Positions 45,933 to 54,272 of a stretch of 64,000 nucleotides of DNA are shown piece after piece. The notes beneath the pieces are model-generated. The model was not told the origin of the DNA, ran no database searches, and saw only the letters and a program-made list of their open reading frames with translations. The DNA comes from Pseudomonas pisciculturae. GTDB lineage: Bacteria > Pseudomonadota > Gammaproteobacteria > Pseudomonadales > Pseudomonadaceae. The translations under genes were made by a program, and so were the position numbers. The stretch is from positions 62,001 to 126,000 of the forward strand of contig NZ_JACVZE010000012.1 of the NCBI RefSeq assembly GCF_015461805.1, in the 5' to 3' direction. Numbering within the stretch: position 1 is the first letter of the stretch; every line of letters begins with the position of its first letter.

Positions 45933-45989
45933 GACTTACAACTCCAAATGTCGTTTTGTATGGCAGCTATTGTCGGCAGGTACTGATAG

Positions 45990-46002
45990 TGAGACAAACT
46001 CA
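45990..46002. promoter_or_regulatory. Possible MetR (LysR-type) site upstream of metE
   Basis: TGAGACAAACTCA has the TGAR-N5-YTCA dyad expected for MetR, the homocysteine-responsive activator of metE in enteric bacteria. It lies between metE and the LysE-family gene. The metR gene itself is not in the window. Confidence 0.4.
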
Positions 46003-46030
46003 TATTATTCTAGATGATCACAAGATCTAC

Positions 46031-46633
46031 TCATGTTGAGATCAGATGCACATAGAACGCGTGAAACATGAAATACGCACACACCGCCAGCGCGATTCCC
46101 ATGCTGCGGTTGAACAAGGTGAACGCCGATGCCCCGTTGATCCGCCGCCCCAGCACCGCCCCCAGCAATGAGTAAAGCCATGGCGCACCGAACGCACCAA
46201 AGGCCAACACCGCCGAGACCGCAGCGATGGACACCCCAGTGATATGCGCCGCCGGCAACATCACACTGGTGATCGGCAACACCGCCATGATCCCCTTGGG
46301 GTTGAGCAACTGGATCACCAGGCCGTTCCAGAACGTGAGGGTTTTGGCCGGTGCGCGGGTTTCATCCACCACCGTGCGTGCGGTAAACACCTGGTAAGCC
46401 AGATACAGCGTGTACACCCCGCCGATCAACGAGATATACGGCAACGCCGCCTGGGAAATGATCGCCTCGCCGGTGTAGCCGAACACAACGAACAGCAACA
46501 TCATCGCGCAGCCCACGCCGATGAAAAAGCCGGTGGAGCGGCGGAACTGACCGGTAAGCCCCGCGTTGAGCCCCATGAAATTCACGGGGCCGGGGCTGTA
46601 CATGACGCTGAAGGCGTAGAGGAAAATGTCCAT
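46031..46633 (-). CDS. LysE-family amino-acid exporter
   Basis: Inner-membrane protein of 200 residues with about six hydrophobic segments. The N-terminal YSPGPVNFMGLNAGLTGQFRR segment is the LysE/RhtB family signature. These proteins export amino acids such as lysine, threonine or homoserine lactone; the substrate is not predictable here. ATG at 46633 is preferred over an upstream start at 46660. Confidence 0.87.
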   Translation of the reverse strand: MDIFLYAFSVMYSPGPVNFMGLNAGLTGQFRRSTGFFIGVGCAMMLLFVVFGYTGEAIISQAALPYISLIGGVYTLYLAYQVFTARTVVDETRAPAKTLTFWNGLVIQLLNPKGIMAVLPITSVMLPAAHITGVSIAAVSAVLAFGAFGAPWLYSLLGAVLGRRINGASAFTLFNRSMGIALAVCAYFMFHAFYVHLIST

Positions 46634-46860
46634 GGAAGACCTGCATGAGAGAAAGTGCAATGAGTCTACGCAGGCGGTTGGTGGGCAATCTTGTACGTTT
46701 GTGGTCGAGACAAATCTCTGTATTGCACGTCATTTTCTGCTCATGTAGTACCTGACTTGAAAGAGCACAGACTGATGCCATAATGCCTCTACCTCTTCAA
46801 ACTCATATTGATCAGGTCATTTAGCCGCCATAGAGCGCCCCCCGAAAAAGGACTTTCCCG

Positions 46861-48357
46861 GTGAACATACGCTGCCTGCTATTCCTGCTTGTGCTACTCA
46901 CAGGTTGTGCGCAAATCCAGCCTCGCGACGCAAAAATAGAAAATGCGTCTGACGGCGCGGTCATGGTTCAGATTCTGGTCAACAGCGAACACGTCAGCTT
47001 TTTCTTCAAGAACTGGCAAACCATCACGCTTGAGCGCGTGAGCGGCCCCAACGGTGAGCACGGCGACAAATTCTCCCTGTCTAAAAACGAAGAAGCCTCC
47101 TCCAGATCCGCCCTCTACGCGGGCTCACTGCCTGCGGGCAGCTATCGGTTGGTACAGTTCAACGCCGGTCAATGCGGCGCAATGTGTGTCAGCAATGAAG
47201 CGAATATCGGTGCGAACTTCAGCCGTTTTACCGTACAAAGCGGTCAGTTGACCGACTTGGGGGTGATTGTGCAGACCCCGGTAAAAGATCGCCTGTTATC
47301 CGCACATAGCCTGGCGCCCTCCGCCGAGTCGACGCGCGAGCGGGTCGTTGAGTTATTGCCGGGGCTGGCGCCACTGCTCGCAAAACCTGTGCTGTCATGG
47401 GACAGCCAAACCGTACCGGCTGATATGACGAGCGCGTTTGAACTGAGTAAAAGCGCCAGCTTTGGCGCCATGTCCCTTCAGCAGACCACCCACGACACGT
47501 TCATCTACGGCAGTGCCAACGGCGTAGTCTATGAGTGGACGCCAGGTCAGGCCGCCACCGCGCTTGATGTGGGGGTACGCAACGCGCTTGAAGCGACGCT
47601 CGTCACATCCTCGGGCAGTTGGCTGGCGGGGGGAGAATTGGGCACCTTGTTGCAATCGGACGACCAGGGAAAACACTGGCGATCCATCCGCGGCAATTTA
47701 CCTTTTGGCGTGGTCGGCAACCTGCATCAATGGAAGGACCAGGTCATAGCAACCACGCTGCGTGGCAAAAGCATCTTCATTCATAGCGCCGCCCTGGGCA
47801 GTAATCACTGGACGCAGTTGGCACGTTATGAACAGCAATCATCCATGCGCGCACTGACCTATCTGTTCCCGCCGAGATCCTACTTGCTGGGCAACGAATT
47901 GGTCAGCTCGGTGCCAGGCGTTCAGGTTGGCGTGCTGAACCTTGAAAGCCGCCAGTCCACGCTGTACCCACTGCCGGGTGGCATTTCTCTGTTCTGGGCA
48001 TCCAACGATGGCGTGCTGCATTGCAGTTGCGCGGCAACCATGATCTACAACCCCTACGAGAGCCATGACCGCGGCAAGACCTGGCAAGACTCGACACACA
48101 CGCGGTATATGTTTGCCTCCAACTTCAGGGACAAGAACAACGGCGTCGCCCTGCACTATGTGCTCTATTCCGATATGCGCATGGCCTACACGCAAAACGC
48201 GGGGGCGACCTGGACTGAGACGACCACGCTCTCACCGACCTTTGTTAATGAGTTCTTCTACAGCCGCGACGGCAAATGGGTGTTCGCCTCGCTGGTCAAT
48301 GGCCGTCTGCTGCAATCCAACGATGACGGGCGTAGCTGGACCACGGCCGTGCGTTAG
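46861..48357 (+). CDS. Lipoprotein with sialidase-like Asp-box repeats
   Basis: Exported protein of 498 residues. Lipoprotein signal with lipobox LLTGC (Cys at about 16), an N-terminal beta domain (about 25-150) and a C-terminal beta-propeller-like region. The latter carries several Asp-box motifs of S-x-D-x-G-x-x-W type: SDDQGKHW, SHDRGKTW, TQNAGATW and SNDDGRSW. Asp boxes mark sialidase/BNR propellers but do not prove glycosidase activity; the catalytic Arg triad was not identified. The start codon is GTG with AGGAC upstream. Monocistronic, function unknown. Confidence 0.78.
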   Translation: MNIRCLLFLLVLLTGCAQIQPRDAKIENASDGAVMVQILVNSEHVSFFFKNWQTITLERVSGPNGEHGDKFSLSKNEEASSRSALYAGSLPAGSYRLVQFNAGQCGAMCVSNEANIGANFSRFTVQSGQLTDLGVIVQTPVKDRLLSAHSLAPSAESTRERVVELLPGLAPLLAKPVLSWDSQTVPADMTSAFELSKSASFGAMSLQQTTHDTFIYGSANGVVYEWTPGQAATALDVGVRNALEATLVTSSGSWLAGGELGTLLQSDDQGKHWRSIRGNLPFGVVGNLHQWKDQVIATTLRGKSIFIHSAALGSNHWTQLARYEQQSSMRALTYLFPPRSYLLGNELVSSVPGVQVGVLNLESRQSTLYPLPGGISLFWASNDGVLHCSCAATMIYNPYESHDRGKTWQDSTHTRYMFASNFRDKNNGVALHYVLYSDMRMAYTQNAGATWTETTTLSPTFVNEFFYSRDGKWVFASLVNGRLLQSNDDGRSWTTAVR

Positions 48358-48417
48358 TCAGGCGACATCTCTAGGGGCAGCGCAGCCGCCCCTTTCCACA
48401 GAAGAGCGAGACATCGT

Positions 48418-49254
48418 TCAGTCAATCAAGCCATAGGCGTCATAGAACGGGTACGGCCCCGGATACTCCCCAAATACGCCGTTATGGCTGACCAACCCTT
48501 GCTGCACGTCCCAACGATGTAACAAATAACCTGCCGGCTCCAGGTTGAAATGCGCTGGCGCAGCCTCCTGCAAATCCAGCACGATCTGGTGGGAGGTGCC
48601 CGGGCACACACAACTCATACTGCCGCCGAAACGCCGCTGCATCGGCCGGTGCAGATGCCCGCAGAGCAGACGCTCGACTTGCGGATGACGGGCGACGACG
48701 CGCTCCAGCGCAGCTGCGTTGAGGAACGGCTCGCGGTCCATATGGCCGATACCGCTGATAAATGGCGGGTGATGCAGGATCAGCAAGGTCGGCGCGTCAG
48801 GGTGCAGCGCCAATTGCTCATCCAGCCAATGCAATTGGCTGTCCAACAACTGCCCGCCGTGGCCACCGGGGATGGTGGAATCAAGGCCGATCAGGCGCAG
48901 CGGATACTCGTCCACCACCCAATCCAGCGGGCCGTCTGCCGAGGCCGGCAAGTAGCGGTGGTCACGGAACGCATCGAGCAACGGCCCACGTGTGTCGTGG
49001 TTGCCCGGCACCAAGTAGCACGGCATGTGCAGGCGTGCGAGTTCGGGGTGTAGCACGGCGTATTCATCGGCGCGACCGAAGTCCACCAGGTCGCCGCTGA
49101 TGACCACAATGTCGGGGCGTGGCTGGCTGGCATTCAGGTGGTCTACAGCGCGGCGCAATGCGCCCAAGGTATCGACCACGCCGTAAGTGAGGCGCTGACC
49201 GGCTTTAAGATGCAGGTCGCTGATCTGGGCAACGAGGAACGGGCGATTCAACAT
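48418..49254 (-). CDS. Metallophosphoesterase (CpdA-like phosphodiesterase)
   Basis: Calcineurin-like phosphoesterase of 278 residues with the complete metal-binding set: AQISDLHLK (Asp, His), VVISGDLVDFG (Asp), PGNHDTRG (Asn, His), LILHHPPF (His), and CGHLHRP (His, His). No signal peptide, so it works in the cytoplasm. CpdA relatives cut cAMP or glycerophosphodiesters. It is the last gene of the LacI-ABC operon, 6 bases after the ATPase, which suggests it processes the imported compound. Confidence 0.88.
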   Translation of the reverse strand: MLNRPFLVAQISDLHLKAGQRLTYGVVDTLGALRRAVDHLNASQPRPDIVVISGDLVDFGRADEYAVLHPELARLHMPCYLVPGNHDTRGPLLDAFRDHRYLPASADGPLDWVVDEYPLRLIGLDSTIPGGHGGQLLDSQLHWLDEQLALHPDAPTLLILHHPPFISGIGHMDREPFLNAAALERVVARHPQVERLLCGHLHRPMQRRFGGSMSCVCPGTSHQIVLDLQEAAPAHFNLEPAGYLLHRWDVQQGLVSHNGVFGEYPGPYPFYDAYGLID

Positions 49255-49260
49255 AGATTC

Positions 49261-50292
49261 TCAAGCATTCAGGGTGAACAACATGTGCGGCGTAATCGCC
49301 AGGGCAATCGGCGCGCCAACGGCGTACAACTGGTTGTCGCTGCTGTCCACCAGCAGCGGTTGCGGGGCGCCTACATCCACCAGCAGGCGGCTTTGCGCGC
49401 CCTGGAAAAACTGCGCGACGAGATGCCCGTGAAGGTGCCCCTCGCTTTCCATCACCCGCAGATGTTCCGGACGGCAGTACAGGGTGTTGGGCAGGCTCGC
49501 TTCGTGCCACGGCAACTCACCGCCGCACACTTTCAAGCCATGGGCTGACGGCGCGATCACCGCAAAGGCATTGAGGTTGCCGACAAAGCCGGCGACGAAG
49601 GCGTTGGCCGGTTTCTGGTAGATGTCGCGCGGGCTTGCGAGTTGGGCAACCCGGCCTTGCTCCATCACCAGGATGCGATCACCGAGGGCCATGGCTTCGC
49701 CCTGGTCGTGGGTGACGAAGACCGAGGTGATGCCCAGACCGCGCAGCAACTCATTGAGCTCACTGCGCAGGCGTTCACGCAATTGCGCATCGAGGGCTGC
49801 CAACGGTTCATCCAGCAGCAACACCTTGGGGCCCGGTGCCAAGGCGCGGGCCAGTGCCACACGCTGGCGCTGGCCGCCGGACAACTCATGGATGCTGCGT
49901 TTGCCGTGCGCCTGCAAGCCCACCAGTTCCAGCAGCTCATCGCAGCGCTTGTTGCGCTCAGGCTTGGACATGCCGCGAATCTTCAAGCCATAAACGATAT
50001 TCCCCGCCACATCCAGGTTGGGAAACAGCGCGTAGTTCTGGAACACCATGCCTACATCACGGCGCTCGATGGGCAGGCGGGTGACGTCCTGGTCGCCGAA
50101 AAACACCCGGCCCACCTCCGGGCGTTCCAGGCCGGCAATCAGGCGCAAGGTGGTGGTTTTGCCACAACCGGACGGACCAAGAATCGCCAGGGTTTCGCCG
50201 CCTTCGACGGTCAGGTCCAGGTCATGCACGGCCACGGTGCCATCGGCGAAAGCCTTGCGGCAGCCTTGCAGGCGGATAGTGATAGCGGTCAT
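49261..50292 (-). CDS. ABC importer ATPase (PotA/FbpC-like)
   Basis: ATPase of 343 residues. Walker A GPSGCGKTTT (about 38-47), signature LSGGQRQRVALARAL, Walker B VLLLDEPLAALD, and a C-terminal TOBE-type extension (about 250-343) that often senses substrate. This layout fits importers of spermidine, iron, thiamine or phosphonate type. Overlaps the permease upstream by 4 bases. Confidence 0.92.
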   Translation of the reverse strand: MTAITIRLQGCRKAFADGTVAVHDLDLTVEGGETLAILGPSGCGKTTTLRLIAGLERPEVGRVFFGDQDVTRLPIERRDVGMVFQNYALFPNLDVAGNIVYGLKIRGMSKPERNKRCDELLELVGLQAHGKRSIHELSGGQRQRVALARALAPGPKVLLLDEPLAALDAQLRERLRSELNELLRGLGITSVFVTHDQGEAMALGDRILVMEQGRVAQLASPRDIYQKPANAFVAGFVGNLNAFAVIAPSAHGLKVCGGELPWHEASLPNTLYCRPEHLRVMESEGHLHGHLVAQFFQGAQSRLLVDVGAPQPLLVDSSDNQLYAVGAPIALAITPHMLFTLNA

Positions 50293-51083
50293 CGACGCTC
50301 TCCACGGGACAAACGGGCGCTGATGGCCTGCAACGCAATCAGCAGCGGCACGATCATCAACAAAAAGATAAGGGTGTAGGCGCTGGCGATTTCCAGGCGC
50401 GCCGAGGCGTAGCTATCGGCCAGGCCAACGGGCAAGGTCTTGGTCATCGGCGTATGCAGCATCCAGGTCAGGTTGAATTCACCCAGGGACAAGGTCACCA
50501 CCATCAGCACACCGGCCAGTATTCCTGCGCGGCAGTTGGGCACCACCACGCTGAAAAAGCGCTTGATCGGCCCGGCGCCCAAACTGGCAGCGGCCTCTTC
50601 CAACACCGGCAGTTGCTGGCGTTGCATCACCGCCATCACCGGGCGCACCAAAAACGGCAAGGTGAACAGCACATGGCCGACAAGGATGAACAGCCAACTG
50701 CTGCGAAAGCTGCCGAACTGGCCGTAGGTCAGCAGCAACGCCAACGCACTGGCCAAGCCCGGCATGGCCACCGGCAGCACCATCAACTCTTCGAAGGCGC
50801 GACTGAAGCGATTGTTCATGCGCACCAGGGCGTAGGCCGCCGGCACCCCAATCACGCAGACGCATACCGCGCAGGCCAGGGCCAGTTGCAGCGACAGCCA
50901 CACGGTCGGCGAGTAGGCCTGCCACACCTGCACCAACCAATCGAACGTCAAACCACTCGACACGCCAACAAAGAAGTTGCGAGTCAAACCGGCCAGCAGC
51001 GACATCAGCACCGGCACCAACATGAAGGCGCACACCAGCAAGGTGAACAGCAGTTGCATTACAAACAGCGATGAGCGTTTCAC
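50289..51083 (-). CDS. ABC importer permease 2
   Basis: Membrane permease of 264 residues with six hydrophobic segments and the cytoplasmic EAA loop EEAAASLGAGPIKRFF. The GTG at 51083 overlaps the stop of the first permease (GTGA) and gives a normal PotC-like length; the open frame to 51341 is noise inside the preceding gene. Confidence 0.9.
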   Translation of the reverse strand: MKRSSLFVMQLLFTLLVCAFMLVPVLMSLLAGLTRNFFVGVSSGLTFDWLVQVWQAYSPTVWLSLQLALACAVCVCVIGVPAAYALVRMNNRFSRAFEELMVLPVAMPGLASALALLLTYGQFGSFRSSWLFILVGHVLFTLPFLVRPVMAVMQRQQLPVLEEAAASLGAGPIKRFFSVVVPNCRAGILAGVLMVVTLSLGEFNLTWMLHTPMTKTLPVGLADSYASARLEIASAYTLIFLLMIVPLLIALQAISARLSRGERR

Positions 51084-51898
51084 AAGACAGTCCCCGCGTT
51101 TTTCACCAAGCGTCGGGTCAGCAGCAGCACCGCCCAGGTCAGCGCGCCGAGTACCACCGACAGCGCGGCGGCCACGGCAAAGTTGGCGTAGTTGGTTAAC
51201 ACGTTGTAGATCGCCACCGGGGTCACATTCAGCCGTGTGCCCAAGGTAAAGGCCGTGCCGAACGCGCCCATGGAGGTGGCAAAGCAAATCGCCCCACACG
51301 AGGCCAGCGCCGGTGCCAGCCCCGGCACGATGACGTCGCACACCACACGCCAGTGCCCTGCGCCCAGTGAATGCGCAGCTTCTTCCAGGCTGCGGTCGAG
51401 GCTTTCGCAGGCGGCCATCACCGTGAGAATCACCCTTGGGATCGAGAAATACAGGTAACCCACAAACAGCCCGGCCAGCGAGTAGGCGAAGATCCAGCGC
51501 TCACCGGCCAGTTGCAGGCCCAATGATGCGAACAGGCCTTGGCGACCTGCCAAGAGGATCACCAGGAAGCCCACGACTACGCCAGGAAACGCCAACGGAA
51601 ACGTGAGCAGCGCGACCAACGCCGAGCGTCCAAAAAACTGCTGACGCGCAAGGAATACGCCACTGATCCCACCCACCAACAACGCCGCCAGCGTGACGAC
51701 AATGGCGAGCCCACAGGTTTGCGCCAGGCTGCCCAAATACTGCGCACTGCCAAGCACCTGCCAGTAACCGCTACCGTTGCTGTCGCGGCTCTCGGTACCG
51801 AGCAGTACAAGGTGCGCCAGCGGCAACAGCCAGAATGCGAGCAGCACCGCAAACGCCGGGGCCAGCGCCCAGGCCGCGTGTTTTGCCGATGCAGCCAC
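51080..51898 (-). CDS. ABC importer permease 1
   Basis: Permease of 272 residues, PotB-like, with an EAA loop EEAAHSLGAGHWRVV. The start is GTG directly after the TAA of the binding protein gene, with no spacer, so translation is probably coupled. It forms the heterodimeric channel with permease 2. Confidence 0.9.
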   Translation of the reverse strand: MAASAKHAAWALAPAFAVLLAFWLLPLAHLVLLGTESRDSNGSGYWQVLGSAQYLGSLAQTCGLAIVVTLAALLVGGISGVFLARQQFFGRSALVALLTFPLAFPGVVVGFLVILLAGRQGLFASLGLQLAGERWIFAYSLAGLFVGYLYFSIPRVILTVMAACESLDRSLEEAAHSLGAGHWRVVCDVIVPGLAPALASCGAICFATSMGAFGTAFTLGTRLNVTPVAIYNVLTNYANFAVAAALSVVLGALTWAVLLLTRRLVKNAGTVL

Positions 51899-52903
51899 TT
51901 ACTTGACCTCGTTCAGATAACGGGCGGCGAAGGCTTCCTGCACGGCGGCCATTTTTTCGTAGTCCACGACACCGGCACGGGCGTAGTCGCTGTCGGGCAG
52001 AAACTGCGCGGCGACTTCTGCCGGCATCTGCATCGGGCGTACCGGACGCAGGTAGGCCTTGGCCCAGAGCGCTTGGCCTTGTTCCGACAGCACGAAGTCG
52101 AGGACTTTTTCTGCGTTGGCGCGGTGCGCAGCGTTGGCCACCAGGCTCATCACGTAGGGCACGCTGATGCTGCCTTCCTGAGGGATCACAAAGGCAACGT
52201 TGGCCTTGTCTTTGTAGCGGGCGCGGTAGGCGTTGAAATCGTAGTCCACCAGGATCGGCAACTCACCGGACAACACCCGCGCATAAGCCGTTTGCTTGGG
52301 CACGATGGGGGCGTTCTTCGCCAGCTTCTGGAAGTAGTCGATGGCCGGGGCGAAGTTGTCGAGGTCGCCGCCGAGGGCGCGGTTGATCGCCACTGCCGAC
52401 ACGTAACCGACAAACGCGCTGGATGGGTCGAGGTAGCCGACCATGCCTTTGTATTCGGGCTTGAGCAGGTCAGCCCAGCTCTGTGGCACCGGCAGGCCGC
52501 CGAGGGCGTCGACGTTGACCATGATGCCCAAGGTGCCGGAGTGGATCGCAAACCAGTGCCCGGCCGGGTCTTTCAAACCGGCGGGAATTTGGTCCCAGGC
52601 TTTGGGCTTGTAGGTGCCAACCACCTCGGCTTTTTGCGCTTGCAGGCCGAAGGTCACGCCGTAGTAAACGACGTCGGCCACCGGTGCGGCTTTCTCTGCC
52701 ACCAGTTGTGCCAGGGACTGGCCGGAGTTCTTGTTGTCCAGCGGCACCTGCACGCCCGTGCTGGCGGCGATGGCCTTGAGTTGGGAGCCCCAGTCGGCCC
52801 AGTCCGGCGGGCAGTTGTAGCAGATGGCGGTTTCGGCGGCCTGGGCCAGGCTGGCCGCGCCGCACAGGAACACGGCGGCCAGGGTTTTACTGAATGCGCG
52901 CAT
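51899..52903 (-). CDS. Periplasmic substrate-binding protein of the LacI-linked ABC importer
   Basis: Binding protein of 334 residues. Signal peptide at about 1-22 (ending AQAAE), then the mature N-terminus TAICYNCPPDWADWG with a close Cys pair and aromatic residues. The fold class resembles the iron/spermidine/2-aminoethylphosphonate group. ATG at 52903 follows GGAG and lies 17 bases inside the end of the lacI-type gene. Substrate unknown; the co-encoded phosphoesterase hints at a phosphate ester or phosphonate. Confidence 0.88.
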   Translation of the reverse strand: MRAFSKTLAAVFLCGAASLAQAAETAICYNCPPDWADWGSQLKAIAASTGVQVPLDNKNSGQSLAQLVAEKAAPVADVVYYGVTFGLQAQKAEVVGTYKPKAWDQIPAGLKDPAGHWFAIHSGTLGIMVNVDALGGLPVPQSWADLLKPEYKGMVGYLDPSSAFVGYVSAVAINRALGGDLDNFAPAIDYFQKLAKNAPIVPKQTAYARVLSGELPILVDYDFNAYRARYKDKANVAFVIPQEGSISVPYVMSLVANAAHRANAEKVLDFVLSEQGQALWAKAYLRPVRPMQMPAEVAAQFLPDSDYARAGVVDYEKMAAVQEAFAARYLNEVK

Positions 52904-53906
52904 CAAGGGTCTCCTCATGGGGTTGAGTACTTTCGCCCGGCCGGATGTGGCAAGGCAGGCAATGGGAAATCGGCTCGTTGCCGGCGATCTGCGCCAGCAG
53001 TTGGTCAATCACGGTGCTGGCCAGCAGCGCGATGGGTTGCACCACGCTGCACAGCGTCGGGTGCATCTGGGTGCCAAGGCTGATGCCGTCGAAGCCCATT
53101 ACCGAGAGTTGCTCGGGCACGCACCAGGCGTTGCGACGCAGCTCGGCGATCAGGCTGATGGCCAGGAAGTCGTTGGAGCACACCAGTGCGGTGGGTGCAT
53201 CCGGGCCTTGGAGAAACGCAGCGATAGCGCTGAAGTCAGCCTGGGTGTGGGCTGGCATTTCGATCACCGGACGGCTGTCCAGTGCGTATTCGCGCATGGC
53301 ATCGCAATAACCGGCGTAGCGCAGGCGCGCACGGTCTGATTGCAATGCGGGGCCAGCGACCATGCTGATGCGCCGGTGCCCCGCTTCCAGCAGGTAACGC
53401 GTGGCCAGGGCCATGCCCGCGCGGTTGTCCACCGACACGGCGCTGTAGTTGGGGTTGCTCGGTTGGTGATAGGCCAGCACGAACGGGGTTTGTTCGGTAT
53501 TCAGGCTGCTGAGTACGGTGTTGCTTTCGGCATCGGTGACCGTCAGCACCAGGCCATCGACGCGTTGGCGCAGCAGCTCTTCGACCACGATGCTTTCGCG
53601 CTCGCTGTTGTAGTCGGTGGTGGCCAGCACCAGGCTGTAGCCACGCAAGCGAGCGGCGCGTTCCATGGCCTGGAACTGCTCGGCAAATACCGGGTTGAGC
53701 AGGTTGGGCACCACCACCCCGATCAACTGGGTGGTCTGCAGGCGCAGTTGGCGGCCCAGAAGATTGGGCCGAAACCCCAACTCACGGGCGGCGGCGAACA
53801 CCTGCTCACGGGTGGTCGGGCGCACCTGGTCCGGGGAAGCAAAGGCCCGGGCGGCGGTGGCGCGGGATACACCGGCCAGTCGGGCAACGTCTTTGAGGTC
53901 AGTCAT
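52887..53906 (-). CDS. LacI-family regulator of the ABC operon
   Basis: Regulator of 339 residues. N-terminal helix-turn-helix TDLKDVARLAGVSRATAARAF with hinge helix near residues 45-55 (NLLGRQLRLQTTQLIGVV), then a periplasmic-binding-protein-like effector domain. ATG at 53906. It is the first gene of the operon and overlaps the binding protein gene, so it probably controls its own synthesis together with the importer. A perfect palindrome lies 12 bases before the start codon. Confidence 0.92.
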   Translation of the reverse strand: MTDLKDVARLAGVSRATAARAFASPDQVRPTTREQVFAAARELGFRPNLLGRQLRLQTTQLIGVVVPNLLNPVFAEQFQAMERAARLRGYSLVLATTDYNSERESIVVEELLRQRVDGLVLTVTDAESNTVLSSLNTEQTPFVLAYHQPSNPNYSAVSVDNRAGMALATRYLLEAGHRRISMVAGPALQSDRARLRYAGYCDAMREYALDSRPVIEMPAHTQADFSAIAAFLQGPDAPTALVCSNDFLAISLIAELRRNAWCVPEQLSVMGFDGISLGTQMHPTLCSVVQPIALLASTVIDQLLAQIAGNEPISHCLPCHIRPGESTQPHEETLDARIQ

Positions 53907-53917
53907 TATTACTCGCT

Positions 53918-53931
53918 TGAGATCGATCTCA
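53918..53931. promoter_or_regulatory. Probable LacI-type operator
   Basis: TGAGATCGATCTCA is a perfect 14-base palindrome with a central CG, the hallmark of LacI-family operators. It lies immediately upstream of the regulator gene, consistent with autorepression of the whole operon. Confidence 0.7.
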
Positions 53932-54031
53932 TTGGCGAGGACAGTAGCGAGGGAATGTGGCAGTTCGGTGCTGAACAAATGACGTTTTCATGGCAGTGCG
54001 GATCCCCCCCTCTACCGCCAAGTGGAGATCA

Positions 54032-54124
54032 AATGTGGGAGCTGGCTTGCCTGCGATAGCGGTGTATCAGCCGACACTGCTGCCTCTCACCCACCGCTAT
54101 CGCAGGCAAGCCAGCTCCCACATT
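54032..54124. repeat. REP palindromic repeat in a divergent region
   Basis: AATGTGGGAGCTGGCTTGCC at the left and GGCAAGCCAGCTCCCACATT at the right are perfect 20-base arms around a CGATAGCGGTG/CACCGCTATCG stem. Unlike most copies here, it lies between divergent genes (lacI type and nspC). The 366 bases between these genes hold this repeat and the operator; nothing else was seen. Confidence 0.88.
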
Positions 54125-54272
54125 GATCCGGGGTGTACCTATGGATAGTCATACTCAGCAGGTAGAGTTGAAAACTGGCGCAGCAAATTCCGCCCACTAA
54201 CCTTTCGATTCGCCCCAAGTGCGGGCACAATGCGTGTCCTTTTTTGGCAGGCACCGCCGCAGGCTCTCAAAA

